NCBI RefSeq assembly: GCF_904849725.1
Contig: NC_058519.1
Span: 178,983,703-179,047,702 of the forward strand
DNA length: 64,000 nucleotides
Source: Hordeum vulgare subsp. vulgare
Taxonomy: Eukaryota > Streptophyta > Magnoliopsida > Poales > Poaceae
Reading direction: 5' to 3'
Positions 37,651 to 49,250 of this stretch are shown here, piece by piece. Positions within the stretch are counted from its first letter, which is position 1; the number at the start of each line of letters is the position of its first letter. The notes under the pieces are model-generated. The model saw nothing but the letters and a program-made list of their open reading frames with translations, was not told the DNA's origin and did not search any database. Both the position numbers and the translations under genes were made by a program.

Positions 37651-38870
37651 TAGCCATCCACCGGCAAGGACACCAAGAGGGTCCCCCTGGACCCGCCCGA
37701 CCCCACCAGCAAGTACATCCTAGCGGGGGCCGGCCTCAGTGACAAATAGGAAAGCGAGCTTGTCGAATTCCTGCATGAGAATCGGGATATCTTTGCATGG
37801 TCCCCAAAAGACATGCTGGGGGTCCCGAGGAAGTTTGCCGAGCACTTTCTTCACGTCCGGCTGGACGCAAAGTAGGTCAGGCAACCCTTGCATAGCTTCT
37901 TCGAGGAAAGTGGAAGACCATCGGTGAAGAAGTCGCACGGCTGCTAGCAGTCGGCTTCATCATGGAAGTCTTCCACCCGGACTGGTCTTTGAACCTTGTC
38001 CTGGTGCTGAAAAAGAATAAGACTTGGTGCATGTGTATCGACTACATGAGCCTAAATAAGGCATATGTCCCAAGGATTCATTTGCTCTACCCCGTATCGG
38101 TCAAGTGATCGACTCGATGGCCGGCTACGAGCTGTTGTCCTTCTTGGATGCCTATTGAGGCTACCACCAGATCAAGCTAAATCCGGCCGACTGGCTCAAG
38201 ACAACTTTCATCACACCCTTCGGGGCATTTTGCTATATTACAATGATGTCCGGGCTGAAAATACCGGCACCACGTTCCAACGCTGCATGTAGTGATGCCT
38301 CTACAGACAGCTTGGTCGCAACGTACACGTCTACGTAGACGATGTTGTGGTCAAGACCAAAGAAAGTCGCACCCTCCCGGACGATCTCAAAGAGACATTC
38401 GCGAGCTTGCGCGAGTTCGAGATCCAGGTGAACCTAAAAAGTGCGTGTTTGGCGTACCAGTCGGCCAGCTCCTCGGTTTCCTTGTTTCCAAGCGAGGGAA
38501 CGAGACCAGCCTGGAGAAAATTCGGGCCATCGAGCGAATGGCCCACACGACTGACCTGTTCGACGTCCAGAAGGTCACTGGCTACCTCACCTCGCTCAGC
38601 CACTTCATCAGCCTGCTAGGAGAGAAGGCCCTCCCACTCTACCGCCTGCTCAAGAAAGCACATTGTTTCGTCTGGAGCGACGAAGCCGACGAGGCCTTGC
38701 GCGACCTCAAGTGTGCGCTAACCACCGCACCGGTGCTGGCCGTGCTGGCAGACAAAGAGCTGATGCTTCTCTACATCGCGGCAACCAGTTGCGTCGTCAG
38801 CATCGCCATGACCGTCGAGCGCTTAGAGCTAGGCCGAGCCCAGCCGTTCCAATGACCGGTCAACTATTGA
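37651..38870 (+). pseudogene. pol: G2 reverse transcriptase
   Basis: RT motifs in order: the amino end AGAGLSDK...LHENRDIFAWSPKDM, CIDYMSLNKA near 38037, AGYELLSFLDAY-GYHQIKLNPADW, TTFITPFGAFCYI, the catalytic YVDD at 38332-38343 (HVYVDDVVVKTKES), LGFLVSKRGNE, and the thumb/connection with FVWSDEADEALRDLK. The active-site aspartates are still encoded, but frameshifts and stops are frequent. A tandem TAG-TGA at 38290-38295 sits where CAG-CGA would be expected. Confidence 0.88.
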
Positions 38871-39520
38871 GTGAGGTGTTGTCTGCCTCCAAGCAAAACT
38901 AGCCGCACTACCAGAATATGTGCGACAGCGTGTTCCTGGCGGCCTGAAGCTCAAGCCGTACTTCCAAGAACACCCGGTCATAATGGTAAGCACCGCTCGG
39001 CTTGGGGAGATCATGGGCAACCGGGACGCGGCTGGCCGCATCTCCAAGTCGGCCCTCCAAGTGGACGACCATGACATCAAGTATGATTCCTGCATCGACG
39101 TCAAGTCGCAAGCCTTGGCAAACTTCCTCGTCGACTGGGCAGAAACGGAGTACCTGCCGCCGCCTCCCGACTCCACCCATTGGCGTATGCACTTCGACGG
39201 CTAGAAGATGCACACCGGCCTTGGAGCCGGCATCGTTCTCTCCTCCCCCAAGGGAGACCGGGTGTAGTACGTCCTACACATACACTTTGCCACGTCAAAC
39301 AACATGGCAGAGTATGAAGCGCTCACCCAAAGCCTTCGGTTGGCCAGGGAAATCGGCATTCGACGCATCCTTTGCTCCGGCGACTCTGACCTGGTGGTGC
39401 AACAAGTCACTGGCGAATGGGACGCCAGAGACGCAAACATGGCTAGCTACCACTTCCTGGTCCTGCAGCTCACCGGCGGTTTCAAAGGCTGTGTGTTCCA
39501 CCACAACCTTTGAGCCGGCA
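38871..39520 (+). pseudogene. pol: G2 RNase H domain
   Basis: A Tat-type connection region is followed by RNase H starting near 39187: MHFDG, GLGAGIVLSSPKGDR, SNNMAEYEALTQSLRLAREIG and CSGDSDLVVQQV, which supply the expected acidic residues. A TGA at 38945 (AA-stop-KLK) and a TAG near 39202 interrupt the frame. Confidence 0.82.
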
Positions 39521-41100
39521 ACGAGGCCGCTGATACACTGGCAACAATCGGCTCCACCCAACAGCCCATCCCAGCCGGCATGTCCTTGGAGCACATGCGC
39601 AAGCCCTCCATCACACCTTCTCCACAGTCTGAGTCTATCTTTGTCCCGGTAGACCCGGGGGCTATGCCGCCAGCCCTGGGGGCTGCCGACACCGACTCAG
39701 GGACTGCTGGCCCTCCCTTGGGGTCCCTCCCACCCGACTCGGGGAGTGCGACAGCCGGCCAGCCGACTGCCGCCCCAACACTAACAGGCCTAGCCACGGA
39801 GGCCGTGCTAACAGTGGCCACGACCTCTTCCTCGGCGCAACCTTTCCTCGGGTACCTCAAAAGCACCACCTTACCTGCTAAGGAGGTCGAGGCCCGACAG
39901 ATCCAAAGGCATTTCGTCGCCTATACCATCATAAACAACGAGCTCGTCAAGCGCAGCGTGTCTTGAGTATTCCAACGCTCCGTCGAGGCACACAAAGTCC
40001 ACAAGATCCTCCTCGACATCCACTAGGGTGAGTGCGGTCACCATGATAACTCGTGCTCCCTGGTGGCCAAGGCGTTCCGCCACGGGTTCTACTGGTCGTC
40101 TGCCCTGAAACACGCCAAGGAGCTGGTCGACAAGTGCAACGGCTGCCAGCGCTTCAAGGTGCGCAGCCACCAACCGACTGCGACCCTGCAAACCATCCCC
40201 CTCACCTGGCCGTTTGTCGTGTGGGGCCTGGACATGGTGGATCCGGTCAAAACTGCTCGAGGCGGCGTGACGCATCTCCTGGTGGCCGTAAAAAATTCAC
40301 TAAATGAATTGAGGTCAGGCCAATCAAGAAGCTTGACGGCCCGACGACCGTCACGTTCATCAAGGATATCGCCGTCCGCTATGGTCTCCCCAACAACATC
40401 ATCATCGACAATGGCACCAACTACGCTAAGGGTGCACTCGCCCTCTATTGCAGCGAGCAAGGAATCCGGTGGACCTCGCGTCCGTGGCCCACCCACAGTC
40501 AACCTGCCAGGCGGAGCGGGAAAACAGCGGCATCCTGGCCGACCTTAAGCCTAGGTTGGTCGATCCGCTCGAGCGCTTGGCCGGCGCCTGGGTTGAGGAA
40601 CTGCCGGCTGTGCTATGGAGCCTGCGAACCATGCCCAACCGGTCAACCGGTTTCACCCCATTCTTCTTGGTTTTTGGGGTCGAGGCAATCATCCCCACCA
40701 ATGTCGAGTTCGACTCACCCCGAGTCACCCTATACACCGAGGCCGACACCAAAGAGGCTGGAGAAAATGGCGTCGACCTCCTCGAGGAGGCACGCGAGTT
40801 GGTGCTGTCTAGAACAGCCATCTACCAGCAGGCCCTGCGCCGCTACCACATCCGGCGGGTCAAGCCGCTCTTATTTCAAGAGGGAAATTTGGTGCTTCGG
40901 CTGATCCAACAGCTAGCCAGCCAACACAAGTTGTCCGCCCCATGGGAGGTCCCGTTCATCATTAGAAAAGCTCTGAGTAATAACGCCTACTATCTAATCG
41001 ACGCTCAGAAGGCAGAAAAAACAAGAAGGACGCTTCCCGCTCCGAGCCAGAGCGGCCGTGGAACGCATAGCTCCTCCGCCCATTTTACAGTTATACATGT
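39521..41100 (+). pseudogene. pol: G2 integrase
   Basis: A linker rich in Pro/Ala is followed by the zinc-binding part (GEC-HH...CNGCQRF, 40024-40155). The core has WGLDMVDP (first Asp), IIIDNGTNY (second Asp) and CQAERENSGIL (the Glu). The C-terminal part contains LWSLRTMPNRSTGFTPFFL and SAPWEVPFIIRK. A TAG at 40024-40026 replaces the usual Gln before GEC. A frame change lies near 40300, where KKFTK joins the next segment. The frame ends near 41090. Confidence 0.85.
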
Positions 41101-41801
41101 GTATGTATGTACCTGCCCTACTTTCAATCAATGAACAGGTGGCACCCTAGAGCAAGACTCGGGGACTGCCTTTTCCATCCTAGCTATGGTCCAATTATTT
41201 ATTCTTCACCGGTCACTCCCGAGTCGGCCCAGCCGGCTCGGGGACTGCTGGATCACCCAAGCCCCACCCTGATTTGGCAAAGTACTATAACTCCTCCTCC
41301 TCGGCGGCTTAACCCTCACGGGATGCAGACCACAACGTGGCTATCCAATCGGCGGGCGCACAAGCAAAGGGGCGGAGTACATGGGAAATATAGACAAGGG
41401 GCAGGCCGGGGCCAGCCACGCTGCCCAGTTCGTTCAAAAACTCAACTTGCAAAAAGCCAAAGTACGAACAACCATCCTCCGGCAGCCCACTCCTCGCCCA
41501 GACACAGTCTGCAAGCCGGCTGACCAGCAAGAGAAAAGGCATAGGAGCGGGGCACATGGAAAAAGACTAAAGCAAGGAAATATACTGAACAAAATGGCAG
41601 ATAGGAACAAATTAAAACTAAAATTGTAGTGCTTAATAAAAAGATAGCGGCACAAGGTCGAGAGTGCATTGCAATAAAAACCTACACCCCCACTGGGTGG
41701 ACTTGTCCATAACAAACTCGAAACTAAAGGAAGTAGGAAGATAACAAATGGCTACAGCAGCGCCACCTCCCGGTCCCAGCCGGCGGGGTCGTCTGGTTCA
41801 T
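41101..41801. other. G2 post-pol spacer, no gene seen
   Basis: Non-coding region between the end of integrase and the 3' end of the antisense gene. It contains short repeated CTCGGGGACTGC words. Nothing else can be supported. Confidence 0.5.
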
Positions 41802-42426
41802 CTAAGCATTGGGGGTCGGCGGTGCTCCCTCGCTCGCCTCCGCCTCGCCAGCTGGTGGCACCTCCACGTCGCCACTCGGCGGCACCTCGGCGTCGCCAGC
41901 GGGCGGCTGCATCCCTTGAGGAGAAGATTCGGTCGTGCCCCCATCGGTCGTCTCGGTGGCTCCACCATCGTCTTCGGGCACCTCCAAGCTGGATGCTACT
42001 TCTTCATCGCTAGCAACGATGGGAACGCGTAATCATCCTCTGGGAGAGGCACGCCGTCGTTGCCCAGCTTGGGGTAGTAGGCGTGCAGCGCCGTGTAGCT
42101 GGCGAGCTCGTGGGCTGGAAAGACGATTGCCTCCTCACGCCGCACCATATCCACCTGCGATGTCGCCCTCATGATGACCAACTGGTTCAGGCTGATACCT
42201 GAGTACCACGAGAGGGAGAAGGTTAGGGCGGTTCTGGCGCCACCCATCGCAAACGTTGCCCTCCATGCGTCGAAGTGGTCCACGACGTGCTCCAGCCACG
42301 TCACGACGTGGCTGTCAGGAACCCCCTCCACCTGGTCGGGCCAAAGGGCCCGAACAATGTTCTGGCTCACCCTCAGGAGCCGATCCCAAAGGACCCAAAG
42401 GTAATCTACCTGGGTCTCGCAAGCAT
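41802..42426 (-). pseudogene. G2 antisense gene, C-terminal exon (distal part)
   Basis: The minus-strand frame continues in phase across the BARE solo LTR from 52385. It reads CETQVDYLWVLWDRLLRVS, WLEHVVDHFDAWRATFAMG, LTFSLSWYSGISLNQL and AYYPKLGNDGVPLPEDDYAF, then an acidic/Pro-rich tail (DDGGATETTDGG...EVPPAGEAEASEG) ending near 41802. A frameshift near 41998 separates the tail. The globular part is conserved-looking, but I do not recognise a catalytic motif. Accessory antisense proteins of this sort are reported in Tat-lineage Gypsy elements; the function is not established. Confidence 0.7.
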
Positions 42427-43516
42427 TGTTGGGAATATGCCCTAGAGGCAATAATAAATTGGTTATTATTATATTTCCTTGGTCATGATAATCGTTTATT
42501 ATCCATGCTAGAATTGTATTGATCGGAAACTCAAATACATGTGTGGATACATAGACAACACACTGTCCCTAGTGAGCCTCTAGTTGACTAGCTCATTGAT
42601 CAAAGATGGTCAAGGTTTCCTGGCCATATACAAGTGTTGTTACTTGATAACGGGATCACATCATTAGGAGAATGATGTGATGGACAAGATCCAAACTATA
42701 AACGTAACATATCATCGTGTCAGTTTGTTACTACTATTTTCTGCATGTCAATGTATTTGTTCCTATGACCATGAGATCATGCAACTCCAGGACACCGGAG
42801 GAATACCTTGTGTGTATCAAACGTCGCAACGTTCCTGGGTGACTATAAAGGTGCTCTACAGGAATCTTCAAAGGTGCATGTTGGGTTGGCATGGATCAAG
42901 AGTGGGATTTTTCACTCCGTGTAACAGAGAGGTATCTCGGGGCCCAGTCGGTAATACAAACATCACAATAAGCCTTGCAAGCAATGTGACTAAGGAGTTA
43001 GTCACGGGATCTTGTATTACGGAACGAGTAAACAGACTTTTCGATAACGAGATTGAACTAGGTATAGAGATACCGACGATCGAATCTCGGGCAAGTAACA
43101 TACCGAAGGACAAAGGGAACAACATACGGGATTAACCGAATCCTTGACATAGAGATTCAACCGATAGAGATCTTCGTAGAATATGTAGGAGCCAATATGG
43201 GCATCCAGGCCCCGCTATTGGTTCTTGACCGGGGAGTGTCTCAGGTCATGTCTACATATTTCTCGAACCCGCACGGTCTACACACTTAACGTTCGGTGAC
43301 GTTTCGGTATAGGTGAGTTATAGGTGTTGGTGACCAAAGGTCGTTCGAAGTCCCGGATGAGATCCTGGACGTCACGAGGAGCTCCAGAATGGATTAGAGG
43401 TAAAGATTGATATATAGGAAGTCCTGTTTTGGTCACCGGAAAAGTTTTGGGCTTATCAGTAGTGTACCGGGAGTGCCGAGATGGTGTCGGGGACCACCGG
43501 GAGGGTTGTGACAACC

Positions 43517-45016
43517 TGATACGTCTCCAACGCATCTATAATTGTCTATGGTTCCATGCTATTATCTTGTCAAACTTTGGATGTTTTGTACGCATTTTAT
43601 ATCTTTTTTGGACTAACTTATTAACTCAGTGCCAAGTGCCAGTTCTGTTTTTTCCGTGTTTTTGACCTTTTCAGAGGAGAATATTAAACGGAGTCCAAAC
43701 GGAATAAAACATCCGAAAAGATTTTTTTCGGAGCAGAAAATACGCAAGGAGCTTGAGAACCAAGGCCCAGGGCACCAAGGGAGGCCACAAAACCCCTAGC
43801 CGCGGCCTGGGGGGCCTAGCATGCTTGTGGGCACCCTGTGGATTCTTTGCCCTACTTCTTCCGCCTATAAATCCCATAAAATGTGAAACCACGGGAGAGA
43901 GCCACGAAAATACTTTTCCGCTGCCGCAAGCTTCTGTCTCTGCAAGATCCCATCTGGGGCACGTTCTGGTGCCCTGCCGGAGGGGGGATTCGGACACGGA
44001 GGGCTTCTTCATCAACACCATTGCCTCTCTGATGATGCATGAGTAGTTCACCATAGACCTTCGGGTCCATAGCTAGTAGCTAGATGGCTTCTTCTCTCTC
44101 TTGGATCTTCAATACAAAGTTCTCCATGATCTTCATGGAGATCTATCTGATGTAATGTTCTTTTGCGGTGTGTTTGTCGAGATCCTATGAATTGTGGATT
44201 TATGATCAAATTATCTATGAATCTTATTTGAGTTTCTTCTGATCTCTTATATGCATGATTTCATATCCTTGTAATTCTCTTTGAGTTGCGGGTTTCGTTT
44301 GGCCAACTTGATCTATAATTCTTGCAATGGGAGAAGTGCTTGGTTTTGGGTTCATACCGTGCGGTGACCTCACCCAATGATAGAAGGCGTAGCGAGGCAC
44401 GCATCGTGTTGTTCCCATCAAGGGTAAAAATATGTGGTTTATATCTATTGCATGAATTTATCCCTCTACATCATGTCATCTTGCTTAAGGCGTTACTCTG
44501 TTTGTTATGAACTCAATACACTAGATGCATGCTGGATAGCGGTTGATGTGTGGAGTAATAGTAGTAGATGCAGAAAGTATCGGTCTACTTGTCTCGGACG
44601 TGATGCCTATATGAATGATCATTGCCTTAGATATCGTCATGACTTTGTGCGGTTCTATCAATTGCTCGACAGTAATTCGTTCACCCACCGTAATATTTGC
44701 TATCATGAGAGAAGCCTCTAGTGAACACTATGGCCCACGGGTCTACTTCACATCATATTTTCAGCCCTACACTTTTACTTTGTTGCACTTTCCGCCTTCA
44801 GATCTCACCTAGCACACAATCGTGAATAGATTGACAACCCCTTTGTAGCGTTGGGTGCAAGTTTGTTGTTTTTGCGCAGGTAGTTCAGAGACTTGGCTTG
44901 ATACTCCTACTGGATTGATACCTTGGTTCTCAAACTGAGGGAAATACTTACTGCTACTGTGTTGCATCACCCTTTCCTTTTCAAGGGAAAAACCAACGCA
45001 AGCTCAAGAGGTAGCA
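43517..45016 (+). repeat. D 5' LTR
   Basis: 1500 bp, TGATACGTCTCC to GGTAGCA. U3 block ACTCAGTGCCAAGTGCCAG near 43624-43642, TATA box 43866-43872, U5 block 44917-44955. Confidence 0.92.
43866..43872 (+). promoter_or_regulatory. TATA box of D 5' LTR
   Basis: TATAAAT in a CCGCC-TATAAAT-CCC context; the same word is at 50487-50493 in the 3' LTR. Confidence 0.65.
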
Positions 45017-45027
45017 AGAAGAATTTC

Positions 45028-45045
45028 TGTCGCCGTTGCCGGGGA
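45028..45045 (+). other. D primer-binding site (tRNA-Asp)
   Basis: TGTCGCCGTTGCCGGGGA, 17/18 to the tRNA-Asp complement, 11 nt after the LTR end. Confidence 0.88.
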
Positions 45046-45283
45046 GCATCAAGTCAAGAATAGTCTTCCTCAAACGTGTCAATCTCTGGCATCGGGGATT
45101 ATTCTAAGTGAAGCTTATCCAAGTAACCGTCGCAAACTCATCTCTTGCATTTACTTTTTTGCCTCTCGTTTTCCTCTCCCCCACTTTTGAAAAAAAATAC
45201 AAAAATATTTCCCTTTTTCGTTTGCCCTTTTCTTTCCCTTGCTTTCTGTTCGCTTGTGTGCTTGTCTGCTTGCTGAAGTCACC

Positions 45284-47359
45284 ATGACTGAAAACACCAA
45301 ATTTTGTGACTTCACGAATACTAATAATAATGATTTTATTAGTACTTCAATTGCTCCCACCACTAGTGCGGGATCATATGAAATCAATGCTCCTTTGCTG
45401 AATCTTGTTATGAAAGAACAATTCTCCGGCCTTCCTAGTGAAGATGCCGCATCCCATCTTAATACCTTCATAGAGTTATGCGATATGCAAAAGAAGAAAG
45501 ATATGGATAATGATGTGATTAAATTGAAGCTATTTCCGTTCTCATTGCAAGATCGAGCAAAAACTTGGTTTTCATCTTTGCCCAAAAATAGTATTGATTC
45601 TTGGAACAAGTGCAAAGATGCTTATATATCCAAGTATTTACCATCGGATAAGATTATCTCTCTCAGTAATGAGATCATGAATTGTAAGCAACTAGATCAT
45701 GAACATGTTGCACAATCTTGGGAGAGAATGAAATTGATGATTAGAAATTGTCCTGCTCATGTCTTGAGTCTTTGGATGATTATACAAATCTTCTATGTTG
45801 GTTTGAATTTTGCTTCTAGAAATATCTTGGACTCCGCCTCCGGTGGAACTTCCATGGAAATCACATTAGGAGAAGCCACAAAACTCCTAGACAATATCAT
45901 GACAAATTATTCCTAGTGGCACACTGAAAGGTCACCTACTAGTAAAAAAGTACACGCTATAGAAGAAATTAACTCGTTGAGTGCTAAGATGGATGAGTTA
46001 ATGAAATTGTTTGCTAGTAAACGTGCTCCTTTAGATCTAAATGATATTCCCTTGTCTTCCTTGATTGAGACTAGCAATGGGAGCTTGGATGTTAATTTTG
46101 TTGGTAGGAATAATTTTGGCAACAACAGTGCTTTTAGAGGAAACTATATTCCTAGGCCTTTTCCTAGTAATCCCTCTAATAACTTTGGCAATTCCTACAA
46201 CAATGCTCATGGAAATTACAATAAATTACCCTCTGATCTAGAGAGTAATATTAAAGAGTTTATCAACTCGCAAAAGATTTTCAATGCTTCCATAGAAGAA
46301 AAAATACTCAAAATTGATGATTTGACTAGGAGCATTGATAGAATGTCTCTTGATGTTGATGCTTTGAAAGTGAGATGTGCTCCTCCCAAGATCAATATGG
46401 ATGAAACTTTGAAAGCTATGCGTGTTTCCATGAATGAGAGTAAAGAAAGAACCGCCCAATTTCGTGCTAGACATGAATGGCTTAAAAAGGCGTGTTCTCG
46501 TGATGAGAATCACAAAGATCTTAAAGTGCTTGGTGTGACTCCCATTGAATCCTTGCTTTCTAGTGTGAAACCTAATGATGATGGGGCTGGATATGAATCC
46601 ACTTTGGTTGAGAAACGCCCCAATGATTCGGCGTCTATCTATCTTGATGCTAAAAGCATTGAAAGTGGAGTAGAGGATATCAAAACTTTGAGTCGTAATG
46701 AAACTACTACTTTGGATTTCAAGGAACTCAATTATGATAGTTGCTCTTTGATTGAGTGTATTTCCTTGATGCAATCCATGCTAAACTCTCCACACGCTTA
46801 TTTCCAAAACAAGGCCTTTACTGATCATATCGTCGATGCTATGATGAAATCTCTTGAAGAGAAACTTGAATTGGAAGTTTCTATTCCTAGAAAACGTCAT
46901 GATGAGTGGGAACCTACTATCAAAATCAATATCAAAAACTATGAATGCAATGCTTTGTGTGATTTGGGTGCTAGTGTTTCCGCTATTCCAAAGTCTTTAT
47001 GTGATGTTCTAGGCTTCAATGATATTGATGAGTTCTCTCTTAATTTGCATCTTGCGGATTCTACTGTTAAGAAACCTATGGGAAGGATCAATGATGTTCT
47101 TATTATTGCAAATAGGAACTATGTACCCATAGATTTCATTGTGCTTGATATTGATTGCAATCCGACATGTCCTATCATTCTTGGTAGACCTTTCCTAAGG
47201 ACTATTGGTGTTGTCATCGATATGAAGGAAGGGAATATTAGATTTCAATTTCCATTAAAGAAGGGCATGGAACATTTTCCTAGAAATAAAATAAGATTGC
47301 CTTATGAACCCATGATGAGGGCTACTTATGGTTTGAGTACCAAAGACGACGATACGTGA
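45284..47359 (+). pseudogene. gag-pro: D gag-protease, one premature stop
   Basis: The start is the ATG at 45284 in an ACC-ATG context (MTENTKFCDFTN), matching A1/A3. The frame is open for 692 codons apart from one TAG at 45914-45916 (NYS-stop-WHTER, where A1/A3 have Gln). Domains: capsid about residues 40-215 (SLPKNSIDSWNKCKDAYI, AQSWERMKLM, IFYVGLNFASRN), Asn/Gly/Phe-rich linker 260-315, coiled-coil 320-370, and aspartic protease near 550-680 with the active site DLGAS at 46961-46975 and CPIILGRPFLRTIGVVIDM. No CCHC knuckle. Gag would form particles and the protease would process it; RT and integrase must come from another element. Confidence 0.92.
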
Positions 47360-47365
47360 TTCTTT

Positions 47366-47423
47366 CGCCTTATGCCTAGCTAAGGGCGTTAAACAATAGC
47401 GGTTGTTGGGAGGCAACCCAATG
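47366..47423 (+). promoter_or_regulatory. Double stem-loop just after D gag stop
   Basis: Stem CGCCTTA/TAAGGGCG (47366-47388, one bulge; an alternative is ATGCC/GGCGT), then TTGGG/CCCAA with loop AGGCAA (about 47406-47421). It begins 7-12 nt after the stop codon, as in A1, A2, A3 and C. Confidence 0.6.
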
Positions 47424-48024
47424 AATTTATATTTGCTTTTTTGCTTTCTCATTTGTTGCGTCCACACAATCATAATTCTGTTATGATTGTGTTTTTTCTT
47501 TTTCTTTTTGTGTTTGAGCCAAGTAAGACCTTTATGACTAGTTTTGGTGATGGTTGTTTGATCATGCTAGAAAAAGACAGAAACTTTTCGCTCACGAAAT
47601 TATTTTTCATTTTTATCCAGATAGAGATTTTGAGTTGATTCTTTCTGCTGCTGGTTGATATGCCAATTTCCCAAATTGTTGTAAGTTTTCAGAATTTTGG
47701 AGATACCAGAAGTATACGAAGTATACAAATTGCTACAGACTGGTCTGTTTTTGACAGATTCTGTTTTTGTTGTGTTGATTGCTTATTTTGATGAAACTCT
47801 GGATAGTATCGGGGGGTACTAGCCATGGAGAAGTGAGAATACAGTAATCTAACACCAATATAAATAGAAATCAAGTTTATTACAGTACCTAAAGAGGTGG
47901 TAGTTTGTTTTCTTGTGCTAATGATATTACGAGTTTGTGTTTAAGTTTTGTGTTGTGAAGTTTTCAAGTTTTGGGTGATGTTCTCATGGACAATGGGATA
48001 AAGAGTGGAAAGAGATCAAGCTTG

Positions 48025-48103
48025 GGGATGCCCAAGGCATCCCAAGCCAAATTCAAGGACACCAAAAAGCCTAAGCTTGGGGATGCCCCGGGAAGGCATC
48101 CCC
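48025..48103 (+). promoter_or_regulatory. Pair of PPT-like hairpins (D)
   Basis: AAGCTTGGGGATGCC occurs twice, each followed by a complementary GGCATCCC arm: GGGATGCC/GGCATCCC (48025-48043, 3-nt loop) and GGGGATGCC/GGCATCCCC (48079-48103, 7-nt loop). The word equals the PPT beside the 3' LTR. Confidence 0.6.
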
Positions 48104-49250
48104 TCTTTCGTCTTCAATCCATGGTAACATTACTTGGAGCTATATTTTTATTCACCACATGATATTTGTTTTGCTTGGAGCATCGTGTATTATAGGAGTC
48201 TTTTATTTCTGTTGTGTCACAATCATCCTTTATGCACACCTTTTGAGAGAGACATGCACTCATCGTCAATTTGCTAGAATAGTCATTGAGCTTCGCTTAT
48301 ATCTTTTGAGTTAGGCAATGTAGCTCACATGTGGTTCACTTATATCTTTTGAGCTAGATAAATTTTCTCTAAGTGCTTCACTTAGATATTTTAGAGCACG
48401 GTGGTGTCATGTTTTGGAGAAATAAGAACTCTCGATCTTCACTTATATGTTTTTGAGACTGCTCTCTCTAAGTAACTTGGTAGTTGGCTTGTGCTATGAA
48501 AGTAGTCCTAAAGATGATAGGCATCCAAAGAGGATACAATAAAACTTCCATATTCTTGTGCATTGATTAGAAAGGGAAGTTTGATTCCTCTCAATTAGTT
48601 TTGATACATGGATTTGGTAATATTAAGAGTCATGTTAGTAGGGTGTTGAGAATCTAGAAATACTTGTGTTGAAGTTAGTGATTCTCGTAACATGCACGTA
48701 TGGTGAACCGCTATGTTAGGAAGTCAGAGAATAATTGATTTATTGATTGTCATCCTTTGTGTTGCGGTCAGGATCGCGCGATGGTTAACACCTACCAACC
48801 CTTCCCCTAGAAGTATGCGTTTAGCACTTTGTTTCGATTACTAATAAAAACTTTCGCAATAAGTATGTGAGTTCTTCATGACTAATGTGAGTCCATGATA
48901 TAGATGCACTTTCACCTTCCACCATTGATGGCCTCTCTAGTGCCGCGCAACTTTAGCCGGTACAAAAAACCACCATAGACCTTCCTCGAAACAGCCACCA
49001 TACCTACCTATTATGGCATTTTCATAGCCATTCCGAGATATATTATCATGCAACTCCCAACTTTCCGTCTCATGACATGTGCCGTCACTTTCATATTGCC
49101 ATTGCATGATCGTAAAATAGCTAGCGAGTCATACGCTAAGCTAGATCGTTGCACATCCCGGTACACTGCCGGAGGCATTTCCTATAGAGTCATCATTGTT
49201 CTAAGCATTGAGCTGTGAGTAAATAAAAGTGTGATGATCATCATTATTAG

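Noticed and set aside
39447..40502. Several long minus-strand frames over G2 pol
   Set aside because: GC-rich coding sequence gives open complementary frames; plus-strand RNase H and integrase motifs are decisive.
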